A stretch of 64,000 nucleotides of DNA. It comes from Streptococcus oralis (GTDB lineage: Bacteria > Bacillota > Bacilli > Lactobacillales > Streptococcaceae). The notes beneath the pieces are model-generated. The model searched no databases. It was given only the letters and a program-made list of their open reading frames with translations, and was not told where the DNA came from. Positions 1-10,311 of this stretch are shown here, in pieces; within the stretch, counting starts at the first letter, position 1, and the number at the start of each line of letters is the position of its first letter. The DNA lies in the NCBI RefSeq assembly GCF_022749195.1, contig NZ_CP094226.1, positions 398,001-462,000 of the forward strand. The letters run 5' to 3'. Both the position numbers and the translations under genes were made by a program.

Positions 1-1
1 G

Positions 2-898
2 AACATCAAGAATGACTATGCCGAAAAGTATGCGATTAATAATAAAGTTTATAGTGTGCCTTTAACGGCCAACCTTTATGGAATCTATTACAATAAAACG
101 AAGTTTAAAGAATTAGGACTTGAGGAACCGAAGACTTTTAAAGAGTTTCAAGAGATTGTTAAAAAGATAAAAGATAGTGGAAATTCTCCGTTTGCGGTTG
201 CAGGCAATGAAGGCTGGACATTAAATGGTTACCACCAACTTTCTCTCATTACCCTTACGGGTAGTGGAGACGCGGCTAATAACTATCTTCGCTTTTCAAA
301 ACCAAACGCAATCTCTGCAGATGATGCTATTTTAAAAGCAGATGCAGAACGACTCGATTTATTAGCAGATAATGCTCAAGATGGTTGGCGTGGTGCCTCT
401 TATAATGATGCGGTGGTAGCATTTTCGAGTGAAAAAGCCTTGATGATGCCACAAGGATCATGGGCATTAGCCGCAATTAATCAACAGGATCCAAAATTTG
501 AGGTGGGGATGTTTGCTTTTCCTGGAGAAGAAGTAGGAAAAGAAGTCACTGTTGGTGCAGGGGATATGGCATTATCAACTTCAGCTACTACCAAACACCC
601 TAAGGAAACCGAAGAATTTATCAGCTATATGACTAGTCCAAAAGCTATGCAGTCATACTATGATGTAGATGGATCACCTGTTGCGGTAAAAGGCATACAG
701 GAAAAAGAAGATTCAGCGCTTGCAGCTATTTCTAAACTGGCATTTACGGACAAACATTATGTTTGGTTGGGCCAACGCTGGAACTCTGAAGAAGACTTTT
801 TTAATCTAAGTGCAGGTTACCTGATGGATAAAAATCTGAAAAATATGGCAAACAATCTCAATGCTTTCTTTAATCCAATGAAGGCAGATTTGGACTAG
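2..898 (+). CDS. rafE: Sugar ABC transporter substrate-binding protein, 3' part only (RafE-like)
   Basis: This is the C-terminal 298 residues of a family-1 extracellular sugar-binding protein; the reading frame is already open at the window edge, so the lipoprotein signal and N-terminal lobe are missing. The fold signature is visible in the YYNKTKFKELGL segment, the central WTLNGYHQL region and the late TSPKAMQSYY segment typical of MsmE/RafE proteins. It lies 18 bp before two permease genes and a sucrose phosphorylase gene, which is the pneumococcal raf arrangement, so it probably captures raffinose-type or sucrose-containing oligosaccharides at the cell surface. The exact sugar is inferred from context only. 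No ATPase gene is present nearby; these importers commonly share the MsmK ATPase encoded elsewhere. Confidence 0.85.
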   Translation, partial: NIKNDYAEKYAINNKVYSVPLTANLYGIYYNKTKFKELGLEEPKTFKEFQEIVKKIKDSGNSPFAVAGNEGWTLNGYHQLSLITLTGSGDAANNYLRFSKPNAISADDAILKADAERLDLLADNAQDGWRGASYNDAVVAFSSEKALMMPQGSWALAAINQQDPKFEVGMFAFPGEEVGKEVTVGAGDMALSTSATTKHPKETEEFISYMTSPKAMQSYYDVDGSPVAVKGIQEKEDSALAAISKLAFTDKHYVWLGQRWNSEEDFFNLSAGYLMDKNLKNMANNLNAFFNPMKADLD

Positions 899-916
899 AA
901 TAGGAGTTAAGATGAT

Positions 917-1789
917 ATGGCTATTCGAAAATTTTTAAATAAATACTGGGGTTGGACATTTTTGCTTATCCCGCTTGCTTTACAAGCTATCTTCTTTTAC
1001 TTTCCAATGGTACAAGGCGCTTTCTATAGTTTGACTAACTGGACTGGATTGACCTATAATTATAAATTTGTTGGTTTAAATAACTACAAATTGCTGATGA
1101 TTGATGGGAAATTCTTCACAGCCATAGCCTTTACTTTGATTTTAACTCTGGCATTGATTGTTGGAGAGATTACAATTGGGATGGTTGTGGCACGAGCCTT
1201 AAATTCTAAGATGAAAGGACAGACCTTCTTTAGAGCTTGGTTCTTTTTCCCGGCTGTTTTGTCTGGTTTGACAGTTTCCTTGATTTTTAAACAATTTTTC
1301 AACTATGGTCTTCCAACGATTGGAAAAATTTTAGGGATTGGTTTTTTACAAGAGAGTCTATTGGGGACACCAGTCGGAGCGGTAGTGGCAACTATTTTTG
1401 TTCTTCTATGGCAAGGAGTAGCAATGCCAATTATTCTCTTTCTTGCTGGTCTTCAGAGTATTCCAAATGATATTTTAGAGGCAGCATCAATTGATGGTGC
1501 AACAAGTAAACAAACCTTTTGGAAGATTGAATTACCCTATTTATTGCCAACGATCTCAATGGTTTTTATCTTGGCTCTTAAGTCTGGTTTGACAGCCTTT
1601 GACCAAATTTTTGCGTTGACGAGTGGTGGTCCAAATAATGCTACAACGTCTCTTGGACTTTTAGTCTACAATTATGCTTTCAAGAGTAATCAATATGGAT
1701 ATGCGAATGCAATTGCCTTGATTTTATTCTTAATTATTGGAATTGTTTCTATTATCCAAATCAAGCTATCAAAGAAATTTGAAATCTAA
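917..1789 (+). CDS. rafF: Sugar ABC transporter permease (RafF-like)
   Basis: A 290-residue integral membrane protein with six predicted hydrophobic segments and the cytoplasmic EAA loop of MalF-type permeases (EAASIDGATSKQTFWKIELP at about residues 192-211), the docking site for the ATPase. It begins 18 bp after the binding-protein gene with a GGAGTTAAG-type ribosome site and is followed after 16 bp by the second permease gene, so the three are one operon. By family it forms the translocation pore with RafG. Length and motif are normal for the family. Assignment to rafF rather than msmF relies on the neighbouring gtfA. Confidence 0.88.
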   Translation: MAIRKFLNKYWGWTFLLIPLALQAIFFYFPMVQGAFYSLTNWTGLTYNYKFVGLNNYKLLMIDGKFFTAIAFTLILTLALIVGEITIGMVVARALNSKMKGQTFFRAWFFFPAVLSGLTVSLIFKQFFNYGLPTIGKILGIGFLQESLLGTPVGAVVATIFVLLWQGVAMPIILFLAGLQSIPNDILEAASIDGATSKQTFWKIELPYLLPTISMVFILALKSGLTAFDQIFALTSGGPNNATTSLGLLVYNYAFKSNQYGYANAIALILFLIIGIVSIIQIKLSKKFEI

Positions 1790-1805
1790 TAGAGGAGTCC
1801 TACAC

Positions 1806-2639
1806 ATGAAAAAAGAAGAAAAATTGAATCAGTTTTGGAAATACGTCCTCTTGATAGTCGGTGGTATTCTTATACTTGTTCCTTTGTTGGTAACAGTGTT
1901 TAGTTCTTTCAAAACAACTAAGGATATCATGAATCATTTCTTTAGTTTGCCCAATCCTTTTACGTTGAGTAATTATGAACGATTGATTTCGGATGGAATT
2001 GGAGGCTATTTCTGGAATTCAGCAGTTATTACGGTGTTATCATTGATTGTAGTAACTTTCTTTATACCAGCTGCAGCTTATTCCATTGCTCGAAATATGT
2101 CCAAGAAAAAAGCCTTTGCAATTATGTATTCGCTCTTGATCTTAGGGATATTTGTTCCATTTCAGGTGATTATGATTCCCATCACAGTTATGATGAGTAA
2201 ACTCGGCCTAGCAAATATGTGGGGGCTAGTAATACTCTACCTAACTTATGCTATTCCACAGACTCTCTTCTTGTATGTTGGTTATATAAAAATCAGTGTA
2301 CCAGATAGTTTGGACGAAGCTGCGGAAATTGATGGGGCTGATCGTTTTACAATTTATCGTCGAATCATTTTTCCAATGTTGAAGCCCATGCATGCGACAA
2401 CTTTGATTATCAATGCTCTCTGGTTCTGGAATGACTTTATGTTGCCACTCTTGATTCTGAATAAGGATTCCAAGATGTGGACTTTACCTCTCTTCCAATA
2501 CAACTACCAAGGTCAGTACTTCAATGACTATGGCCCAAGTTTTGCATCTTATATTGTGGGAATTGTAACGATAACCATTGTCTACCTCATCTTCCAAAAA
2601 CATATCATTTCAGGAATGAGTAACGGGGCAGTGAAGTAA
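1806..2639 (+). CDS. rafG: Sugar ABC transporter permease (RafG-like)
   Basis: A 277-residue MalG-type permease and partner of the preceding gene. The start at 1806 is chosen because a GAGGAG ribosome site lies just upstream; an in-frame ATG at 1737 would overlap rafF by 53 bases and lacks a site. Six hydrophobic segments are visible, with the EAA loop EAAEIDGADRFTIYRRIIFP around residue 186. Together with rafE and rafF it completes the membrane part of a carbohydrate importer. A hairpin follows after about 160 bp, before gtfA, suggesting partial termination between transport and catabolic genes. Confidence 0.88.
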   Translation: MKKEEKLNQFWKYVLLIVGGILILVPLLVTVFSSFKTTKDIMNHFFSLPNPFTLSNYERLISDGIGGYFWNSAVITVLSLIVVTFFIPAAAYSIARNMSKKKAFAIMYSLLILGIFVPFQVIMIPITVMMSKLGLANMWGLVILYLTYAIPQTLFLYVGYIKISVPDSLDEAAEIDGADRFTIYRRIIFPMLKPMHATTLIINALWFWNDFMLPLLILNKDSKMWTLPLFQYNYQGQYFNDYGPSFASYIVGIVTITIVYLIFQKHIISGMSNGAVK

Positions 2640-2797
2640 AAAAGTGCTTAGGGAATTTATAATTCCATACATAGAGGAACAGTTCAGCTTGTTTACAATT
2701 CTATGTAGAAAACAAGAAAGTAGTACTTAGTTACGTGCAGTCTATATTAGTACGAGTTCGATGTGAACAAAAACCTAAAAATATCTTTCATTTACGA

Positions 2798-2823
2798 AGC
2801 CAGGTCATATAAGACTTGGCTTT
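2798..2823 (+). terminator. Hairpin between rafG and gtfA
   Basis: A nine-base stem (AGCCAGGTC / GACTTGGCT, one G-T wobble) is followed by only three T residues. It is a weak intrinsic terminator or RNA-processing hairpin that could lower gtfA expression relative to rafEFG. The stretch 2640-2797 holds other short inverted repeats (for example TACATAGA / TCTATGTA) but no gene that I can see. Confidence 0.5.
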
Positions 2824-2845
2824 CATCAGAAAAAGGAGACCATAT

Positions 2846-4288
2846 ATGACCATTCAAAATAAAACTATGTTGATTACTTACTCAGATAGTCTTGGAAATA
2901 ACCTTAAAGACTTGTATGAGAATTTGGAAGAACATTTTGGCGATGCTATTGGGGGAGTGCACCTTTTACCATTTTTCCCGTCAACAGGTGATCGTGGATT
3001 TGCACCAGTTGACTATGATGAAGTGGATCCAGCGTTTGGTGATTGGGAGGATGTTAAGAGTTTAGGTGAGAAATATTATCTTATGTTTGACTTTATGATT
3101 AATCATATTTCTCGTCAATCGAAATATTATAAGGACTATCAAGAAAAAAATGAAGCTAGTGAATTTAAAGATCTCTTTTTAAACTGGGATAAGTTTTGGC
3201 CGGAAAATCGTCCGACACAAGCTGATGTAGATTTAATTTACAAGCGTAAGGACCGTGCACCAAAGCAAGAGATTCTTTTTGCAGATGGTTCAGTAGAACA
3301 TTTGTGGAATACTTTTGGTGAGGAGCAGATTGATCTTGATGTGACCAAAGAAGTAACGATGTCATTTATCCGTAAGACGATTCAACATCTAGCAAGTAAC
3401 GGGTGTGATTTGATTCGTCTAGATGCCTTTGCTTATGCAGTGAAGAAATTGGATACCAATGATTTCTTTGTGGAACCAGATATTTGGAATTTATTGGACA
3501 AAGTTCGAGATATCGCTGCTGAGTATGAGACAGAGCTCTTACCTGAGATTCATGAACACTATTCGATTCAGTTTAAAATAGCGGACCATGATTACTATGT
3601 TTACGATTTTGCCCTTCCAATGGTGACCCTTTATACTCTTTACAGTTCCAGAACAGAGCGTTTGGCTAAGTGGTTAAAGATGAGCCCGATGAAGCAATTT
3701 ACGACACTAGATACCCATGATGGGATTGGAGTGGTGGATGTCAAGGATATCCTGACCGATGAGGAAATTGACTATGCTTCAAATGAGCTCTATAAGGTTG
3801 GAGCGAATGTCAAACGTAAGTACTCTAGTGCAGAGTATAACAATCTAGATATCTACCAAATCAATTCAACCTACTATTCTGCGCTTGGAGATGATGATGT
3901 CAAGTACTTCCTCGCTCGTTTGATTCAAGCTTTTGCGCCAGGCATTCCTCAGGTTTACTATGTGGGTCTATTAGCAGGAAAAAATGACTTGAAATTATTA
4001 GAAGAAACCAAAGAAGGTCGAAATATTAATCGTCATTACTATAGCAATGAGGAAATAGCAGAAGAAGTTCAACGTCCTGTGGTGAAGTCTCTTCTCAATC
4101 TATTTTCTTTCCGTAATCGGTCAGAGGCCTTTGACCTAGAAGGGACTATTGACATTGAAACACCAACAGCTCACAGCATTGTAATCAAACGTCAAAATAA
4201 AGACAAGTCCGTAACAGCAGTAGCAGAAATTGATTTGCAAAGTCAGACCTATCAAGTAGTGGAAAACGGCAGAAACATTCAATTCTAG
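2846..4288 (+). CDS. gtfA: Sucrose phosphorylase
   Basis: A 480-residue GH13 enzyme that splits sucrose with phosphate into glucose-1-phosphate and fructose in the cytoplasm. The catalytic nucleophile is in the [10 protein letters not shown] motif (about residue 195) and the acid/base glutamate in LLPEIHEHY (about residue 235), both canonical for this subfamily; length matches GtfA. The start at 2846 follows an AAAAGGAG ribosome site; an upstream in-frame ATG has none. Its place after rafEFG fits intracellular breakdown of imported sucrose released from raffinose-family sugars. The -10 element for tacL lies about 70 bp downstream. Confidence 0.95.
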   Translation: MTIQNKTMLITYSDSLGNNLKDLYENLEEHFGDAIGGVHLLPFFPSTGDRGFAPVDYDEVDPAFGDWEDVKSLGEKYYLMFDFMINHISRQSKYYKDYQEKNEASEFKDLFLNWDKFWPENRPTQADVDLIYKRKDRAPKQEILFADGSVEHLWNTFGEEQIDLDVTKEVTMSFIRKTIQHLASNGCDLIRLDAFAYAVKKLDTNDFFVEPDIWNLLDKVRDIAAEYETELLPEIHEHYSIQFKIADHDYYVYDFALPMVTLYTLYSSRTERLAKWLKMSPMKQFTTLDTHDGIGVVDVKDILTDEEIDYASNELYKVGANVKRKYSSAEYNNLDIYQINSTYYSALGDDDVKYFLARLIQAFAPGIPQVYYVGLLAGKNDLKLLEETKEGRNINRHYYSNEEIAEEVQRPVVKSLLNLFSFRNRSEAFDLEGTIDIETPTAHSIVIKRQNKDKSVTAVAEIDLQSQTYQVVENGRNIQF

Positions 4289-4354
4289 TGCTATATTGAT
4301 GATAGAATTTTTTGTGGTGAAAACGTGTTCATTGTTCCCAAATGACGGAAAAAA

Positions 4355-4363
4355 TGGTAGAAT
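4355..4363 (+). promoter_or_regulatory. Extended -10 promoter for tacL
   Basis: TGGTAGAAT is an extended -10 element about 57 bp before the TTG start at 4420. It lies inside the longer ATG-initiated reading of the gene, which argues that translation starts downstream. No good -35 is visible, as expected for an extended -10 promoter. Confidence 0.55.
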
Positions 4364-4419
4364 ATAAAGATAGTTTAGCATTTATCTTCTGGAGAAATCC
4401 AGAACAGAAAGGATCCGTT

Positions 4420-5613
4420 TTGAAATCAATTGGATTACTGGATAAGATAAGAGGGCTTTCGAAAAAAGATTTCTTTTTGTATTTGATGATCATAAGTATC
4501 TTTTTACCTTTTTATTTGTTCTTAGCGCTCTTTGCTTTATATTTGATAGGTTTACTTGTTACTGGGGAGATGAAGGGAATTATCAAAGGATTGGCCAAAC
4601 ATCCTGTACTTCTCTTTTTTATTGCCTACAGTAGTATCATCTCTATCGTCGCCAAGAACTGGCTTGGATTGGTTGCATCTTTACTGATGTTTCTCTTCCT
4701 CATTTTCTTTAGCTTCTACCAGAAACGTCTGACACATGCTTTCTTTCGACTGATACTGCAGACAATCTTGTTTGGTAGTGTGCTCTCTGCTGTTTTTGCT
4801 ACTTTGGAGCATTTCCAAATTGTAAAGAAATTTAACTACGCCTTTCTTTCGCCCAATATGCAAGTGTGGCACCAGAACCGTGCAGAGGTCACCTTCTTTA
4901 ATCCTAACTACTATGGGATCATTTGTTGCTTCTGTATCATGATTGCCTTTTATCTCTTTACAACGACGAAGCTAAGATGGTTGAAAGTCTTTTGTGTGCT
5001 AGCAGGTTTTGTGAATCTATTTGGTTTGAATTTTACGCAAAATAGAACAGCCTTTCCTGCCATCATCGCTGGGGCCATCATTTATCTCTTTACAACCATT
5101 AAAAACTGGCGCGCCTTCTGGCTCAGTATTGGTGTTTTCGGGATTGGACTTTGTTTCCTCTTCTCAAGCGATTTGGGTGTCCGTATGGGAACCCTAGATT
5201 CTTCAATGGAGGAGCGTGTTTCAATCTGGAATGCGGGTATGACTTTGTTCAAGCAAAATCCTATCTGGGGTGAGGGTCCGCTGACCTATATGAATTCTTT
5301 CCCGAGAATCCATGCACCATACCACGAGCACGCGCATAGTCTTTACATCGATACTATTTTAAGTTATGGTTTGATTGGAACCATTCTCCTATCCATTTCT
5401 TCAGTTATCCCGGTTCACATGATGATGGATATGAGTCAGGAGTCTGGTAAACGACCAATTATCGGTCTTTATCTCTCCTTCCTGACAGTAGTCGCTGTAC
5501 ATGGAATTTTTGACTTGGCTCTCTTCTGGGTTCAGTCAGGATTCATCTTCTTGCTGGTTATGTGCAGTCTACCACTGGAACATCGAACCTTGGTGTCCGA
5601 AATGACAGATTAA
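4420..5613 (+). CDS. tacL: Lipoteichoic acid ligase, O-antigen-ligase/Wzy family (TacL, formerly RafX)
   Basis: A polytopic membrane protein of 397 residues with about ten hydrophobic segments and a late extracellular loop containing HAHSLYIDTILSYGLIG, the conserved region of O-antigen ligase-like enzymes. The gene directly downstream of gtfA in pneumococcus encodes TacL, which moves teichoic acid chains onto the glycolipid anchor to make lipoteichoic acid; I assign it by family and position. I choose TTG at 4420 because an AGAAAGGA site lies 8-9 bases upstream, and because the promoter element overlaps the beginning of the longer ATG (4342) version. Alternative: another Wzy-like polymerase. 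Confidence 0.75.
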   Translation: MKSIGLLDKIRGLSKKDFFLYLMIISIFLPFYLFLALFALYLIGLLVTGEMKGIIKGLAKHPVLLFFIAYSSIISIVAKNWLGLVASLLMFLFLIFFSFYQKRLTHAFFRLILQTILFGSVLSAVFATLEHFQIVKKFNYAFLSPNMQVWHQNRAEVTFFNPNYYGIICCFCIMIAFYLFTTTKLRWLKVFCVLAGFVNLFGLNFTQNRTAFPAIIAGAIIYLFTTIKNWRAFWLSIGVFGIGLCFLFSSDLGVRMGTLDSSMEERVSIWNAGMTLFKQNPIWGEGPLTYMNSFPRIHAPYHEHAHSLYIDTILSYGLIGTILLSISSVIPVHMMMDMSQESGKRPIIGLYLSFLTVVAVHGIFDLALFWVQSGFIFLLVMCSLPLEHRTLVSEMTD

Positions 5614-5629
5614 GTTAATAAATAGTGAA

Positions 5630-5661
5630 GATCTTCTACTTTAGGTAGGAGATCTTTTTTT
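5630..5661 (+). terminator. Intrinsic terminator after tacL
   Basis: Ten-base stem (GATCTTCTAC / GTAGGAGATC, one wobble) with a five-base loop, followed by seven T residues. Confidence 0.9.
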
Positions 5662-5675
5662 GTTGGTGAAAATTA

Positions 5676-5742
5676 TTTCTAAATCGAAATAGTTGACAGA
5701 TGGAACGAGAGGTGTTACAATAAAAACAATTCGATATAGAAA
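5676..5742 (+). promoter_or_regulatory. Promoter with two inverted MarR-type operators
   Basis: A near-perfect sigma-A promoter, TTGACA at 5693-5698 and TACAAT at 5716-5721 with a 17-bp spacer, is flanked by two inverted copies of a 13-mer: TTTCTAAATCGAA at 5676-5688 and TTCGATATAGAAA at 5730-5742 (12 of 13 positions match in inverted alignment). The layout suggests repression by the MarR protein encoded first in the operon. Confidence 0.65.
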
Positions 5743-5757
5743 CAAATTGGAGAGGTC

Positions 5758-6195
5758 ATGAAAGATAGTCATTTGGTAGCCCATCATATTCGTTTGTTAA
5801 ATGGGCGGATTTTTCAAAAGTTACTGAGTCAGGATCCTGAGGCTCTTTATCGGAGTGAACAGGGTAAGATTTTAGCGGTTTTATGGAATAGTGAGACAGG
5901 TTGTGCTACGGCGACAGATATCGCGCTTGCGACTGGTCTCGCGAATAATACGCTGACGACTATGATTAAGAAACTTGAGGAGCAAAACCTGGTCATCATT
6001 AGTCCATGTGGAATAGATAAGAGGAAGAAGTATGTCAAATTGACAGAGCAGGGTTGGTCCCAGAAAGAAGTTGGCTATCGTATCAGTCAAAAATTGGATG
6101 CAATTTTTTATAAAGGATTCACTGAGGAAGAAATTCGCCAGTTTGAAAGTTATCAGGAACGCATCTTAGCAAATTTAAAAGAAAAAGAGGCATAA
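5758..6195 (+). CDS. MarR-family transcriptional regulator of the choline-transport operon
   Basis: A 145-residue winged-helix regulator: the helix-turn-helix covers about residues 45-75 (ATDIALATGLANNTLTTMIK), followed by the wing with the IDKRKKYVKLTEQG motif characteristic of MarR proteins. It is the first gene of a four-gene operon, three bases before the next start. Paired inverted 13-mers around its promoter make autoregulation likely. The effector is unknown; choline or a related compound is a guess from the transporter encoded downstream. Confidence 0.85.
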   Translation: MKDSHLVAHHIRLLNGRIFQKLLSQDPEALYRSEQGKILAVLWNSETGCATATDIALATGLANNTLTTMIKKLEEQNLVIISPCGIDKRKKYVKLTEQGWSQKEVGYRISQKLDAIFYKGFTEEEIRQFESYQERILANLKEKEA

Positions 6196-6198
6196 ATC

Positions 6199-6963
6199 AT
6201 GTCAAAACAAGTTGAAAATGCACAAAATCTATATATTCATGCTATTCAAGACGGACGAGTTGCTGAGGCTCAAGCTCAGTCTGTAGGGGATACTTATATC
6301 CAACACTCGACAGGTGTGCCAGATGGGAAAGAAGGGTTTGCGGCTTTCTTTGCAAATTTCTTTGAGCGCCATCCCGAGCGTGAGATGAAAATTGTTCGCA
6401 CCATTGAAGACGGCAATCTGGTCTTCGTCCATGTTCATCAATATCTCAATGGCGGAGAAGCGCAATGGGTGACGACAGATACTTTCCGTGCGGATGAGAA
6501 TGGTCGTATCGTGGAGCATTGGGATGTCATTGACTACTATCGTGCTCCAGAAAATGGACAATTAGATCAGATTTTTGGTGATTTTGAAATCACAGATTTG
6601 GATAAGACAGCAGAAAATAAAAAGTTAGTCCGTCGTTTCTTGACAGAAATCTTTCAAAACGGCGAACTAGAGCAGTGGAATGATTATGTGGCAGAAGATT
6701 TGATTCAGCATAATCATGAGATTGGCCAAGGAAGTCAAGCTTACAAAGACTATGTTACAGAGCACAGGGTTACTTTCGACTTTGTTTTCCAGCTTTTGGG
6801 ACAAGGAAATTATGTGGTCAGCTATGGACAGACTCAGATAGATGGGGTGCCTTATGCCCAGTATGACATCTTCCGTTTGGAGAATGGCTTGATTGTGGAG
6901 CATTGGGATAATAAGGAAGTCATGCCTAAGGTAGAAGACTTGACTAACCGAGGAAAATTTTAA
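6199..6963 (+). CDS. Tandem NTF2/SnoaL-like domain protein
   Basis: A 254-residue cytoplasmic protein made of two similar SnoaL/NTF2-like halves (about residues 5-125 and 138-245); both carry the pattern ENG.IVEHWD near their ends. Proteins of this fold bind small hydrophobic ligands or act as cyclases or hydrolases, but the sequence gives no clear catalytic signature and I do not assign a reaction. It sits between the MarR gene and the choline-type transporter, 15 bp before the ATPase gene, so co-expression is certain and a role in handling the same substrate or sensing is possible. Confidence 0.8.
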   Translation: MSKQVENAQNLYIHAIQDGRVAEAQAQSVGDTYIQHSTGVPDGKEGFAAFFANFFERHPEREMKIVRTIEDGNLVFVHVHQYLNGGEAQWVTTDTFRADENGRIVEHWDVIDYYRAPENGQLDQIFGDFEITDLDKTAENKKLVRRFLTEIFQNGELEQWNDYVAEDLIQHNHEIGQGSQAYKDYVTEHRVTFDFVFQLLGQGNYVVSYGQTQIDGVPYAQYDIFRLENGLIVEHWDNKEVMPKVEDLTNRGKF

Positions 6964-6977
6964 ATTGAGGACTAAGA

Positions 6978-9219
<2,242 letters not shown>

Positions 9220-9266
9220 ATTGAAAATGTCAAACTCAACTTCTTTAAATGACCATACAGAAGAAT

Positions 9267-9294
9267 GCTCAGACAATCTTGTCTGGGCTTTTTT
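9267..9294 (+). terminator. Intrinsic terminator after the choline-transport operon
   Basis: Stem GCTCAGAC / GTCTGGGC (one wobble) with a short loop and six T residues. Confidence 0.9.
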
Positions 9295-9333
9295 GATATT
9301 AGAGTTACTAAATGTCATTTAAAATGGAAAATA

Positions 9334-9484
9334 ATACTCAATGAAAATCAAAGAGCAAACTAGGAAGCTAGCCGCAGGTTGCTCAAAGTACAGCTTTGAG
9401 GTTGTAGATAGAACTGACGAAGTCAGTAACATATATACGGTAAGGCGACGCTGACGTAGTTTGAAATTGATTTTCGAAGAGTAT
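9334..9484 (-). repeat. BOX element (complete, boxA at right end)
   Basis: About 151 bp beginning ATACTCAATG and ending GAAGAGTAT. It contains ACGGTAAGGCGACGCTGACG, which differs from the BOXA1R primer core at one position, the boxB segment with ACTGACGAAGTCAGT and the boxC segment with the AAAGTACAGCTTT hairpin. BOX elements are non-coding, hairpin-forming dispersed repeats of pneumococcus and relatives. It lies between the choline operon terminator and the promoter of the ECF operon. Confidence 0.9.
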
Positions 9485-9529
9485 AAGACGAAATTTTCAG
9501 GATTTTCTAGATTTTTACTGTAAATACAC

Positions 9530-9557
9530 TTGACTATTCAGAAATTAGGTGTATAAT
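9530..9557 (+). promoter_or_regulatory. Strong promoter ahead of the ECF operon (probable former pnuC promoter)
   Basis: TTGACT and a perfect TATAAT separated by 16 bp. The surrounding DNA is AT-rich and streptococcal in character, unlike the genes it now drives. The predicted RNA start is near 9564, giving a leader of about 145 nt. Confidence 0.8.
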
Positions 9558-9563
9558 GTGTTG

Positions 9564-9706
9564 TGAACTACTTAACAAATAAAGATTTTCAGCTCATGTC
9601 GACTAAGGATGGAAATCTTGTGTATAGACAGTTCAGTAGATATATAATAGAGCGTTGCGTCCGAAAGTCTATCCAGACACGGCTCTTTAAAAACAAAAGG
9701 AGAAGA
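9564..9706 (+). promoter_or_regulatory. Structured leader RNA, candidate riboswitch (possibly NAD+-II / pnuC type)
   Basis: The leader can form three stems: TGAACT/AGTTCA (9573 and about 9630), AAGATTT/AAATCTT enclosing a 20-base loop (about 9582-9620), and AGAGC/GCTCT just before the ribosome site. In addition GGATGG in the first inner loop complements CTATCC in the last hairpin, so a long-range pseudoknot is possible. It sits where the leader of pnuC would be, and streptococcal pnuC genes are known to carry the NAD+-II riboswitch, so this may be that element left behind by the insertion. I have not matched it to a consensus base by base. Confidence 0.45.
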
Positions 9707-9708
9707 TT

Positions 9709-10311
9709 ATGAAAACAGAACCGATTCATCGTACCAGTATGTGGAAATTTAAGTTAAGTGCTGCCACCATGACTTTGATTCCCGCTGCCGTGGGGATTAA
9801 CTATGTTGCCAAAGCATTGGCGGAGGGGTTAAAGTTGCCCGTTTGGCTGGGGTCTTTGGGAACCTTTCTTACCAGCATGTTGGCTGGGCCGGTTGCCGGT
9901 GCCATTAGTGGTTTCATCAACAACGTGATCTATGGGCTGACCTTATCGCCAATTTCAACCGTGTATGCGATTACCAGCATCGGAATTGGGATTGCTGTAG
10001 GAGTTTTGCACGCCAATGGGTGGTTCTCGTCAGCGCGACGAGTATTTGTTTCTGCTATTATTATTGCCATCGTTTCAGCTGTCATTTCAACGCCACTCAA
10101 CGTCATCTTTTGGGGTGGTCAGACCGGTATCGCTTGGGGTGACTCATTGTTTGCGGTAATGGTCGCCAATCATGCACCAGTGTGGCTGGCCTCATTTACC
10201 GATGAGTTTGTCTTGGATATTTTGGATAAAGTCTGCGTGGCCTACCTGGCATTCTTCATCTATCGTCAGCTGCCGAAGCGGATGGTGCACTTCTTTAGAG
10301 ATGATAAATGA
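9709..10311 (+). CDS. ECF transporter substrate-binding (S) component
   Basis: A 200-residue membrane protein with about five or six hydrophobic segments and no signal peptide. The LGSLGTFLTSMLAGPVAGAI segment near residue 47 and the short basic ends fit the small membrane S components that bind vitamins or other micronutrients in energy-coupling-factor importers. The following three genes encode the T component and two ATPases, so the importer is complete and dedicated (group I). The substrate cannot be read from the sequence. It starts after AAAAGGAGAAG. GC content and codon use rise sharply within the first 40 bases compared with the host genes, indicating transfer, most likely from a lactobacillus-type donor. 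Confidence 0.75.
   Translation: MKTEPIHRTSMWKFKLSAATMTLIPAAVGINYVAKALAEGLKLPVWLGSLGTFLTSMLAGPVAGAISGFINNVIYGLTLSPISTVYAITSIGIGIAVGVLHANGWFSSARRVFVSAIIIAIVSAVISTPLNVIFWGGQTGIAWGDSLFAVMVANHAPVWLASFTDEFVLDILDKVCVAYLAFFIYRQLPKRMVHFFRDDK

Noticed and set aside
9334..9484. Repeat with hairpins that could be a small CRISPR or ncRNA gene
   Set aside because: It matches BOX modules, has no regularly spaced identical repeats and recurs elsewhere in the window as BOX variants.
9564..9706. preQ1, purine, TPP or T-box identity for the ECF leader
   Set aside because: The defining cores (12-nt C-ending loop, GTTTCTAC, CTGAGA, GGTGGCACCGCG) are absent, so only a pnuC/NAD+-II or novel class is left open.
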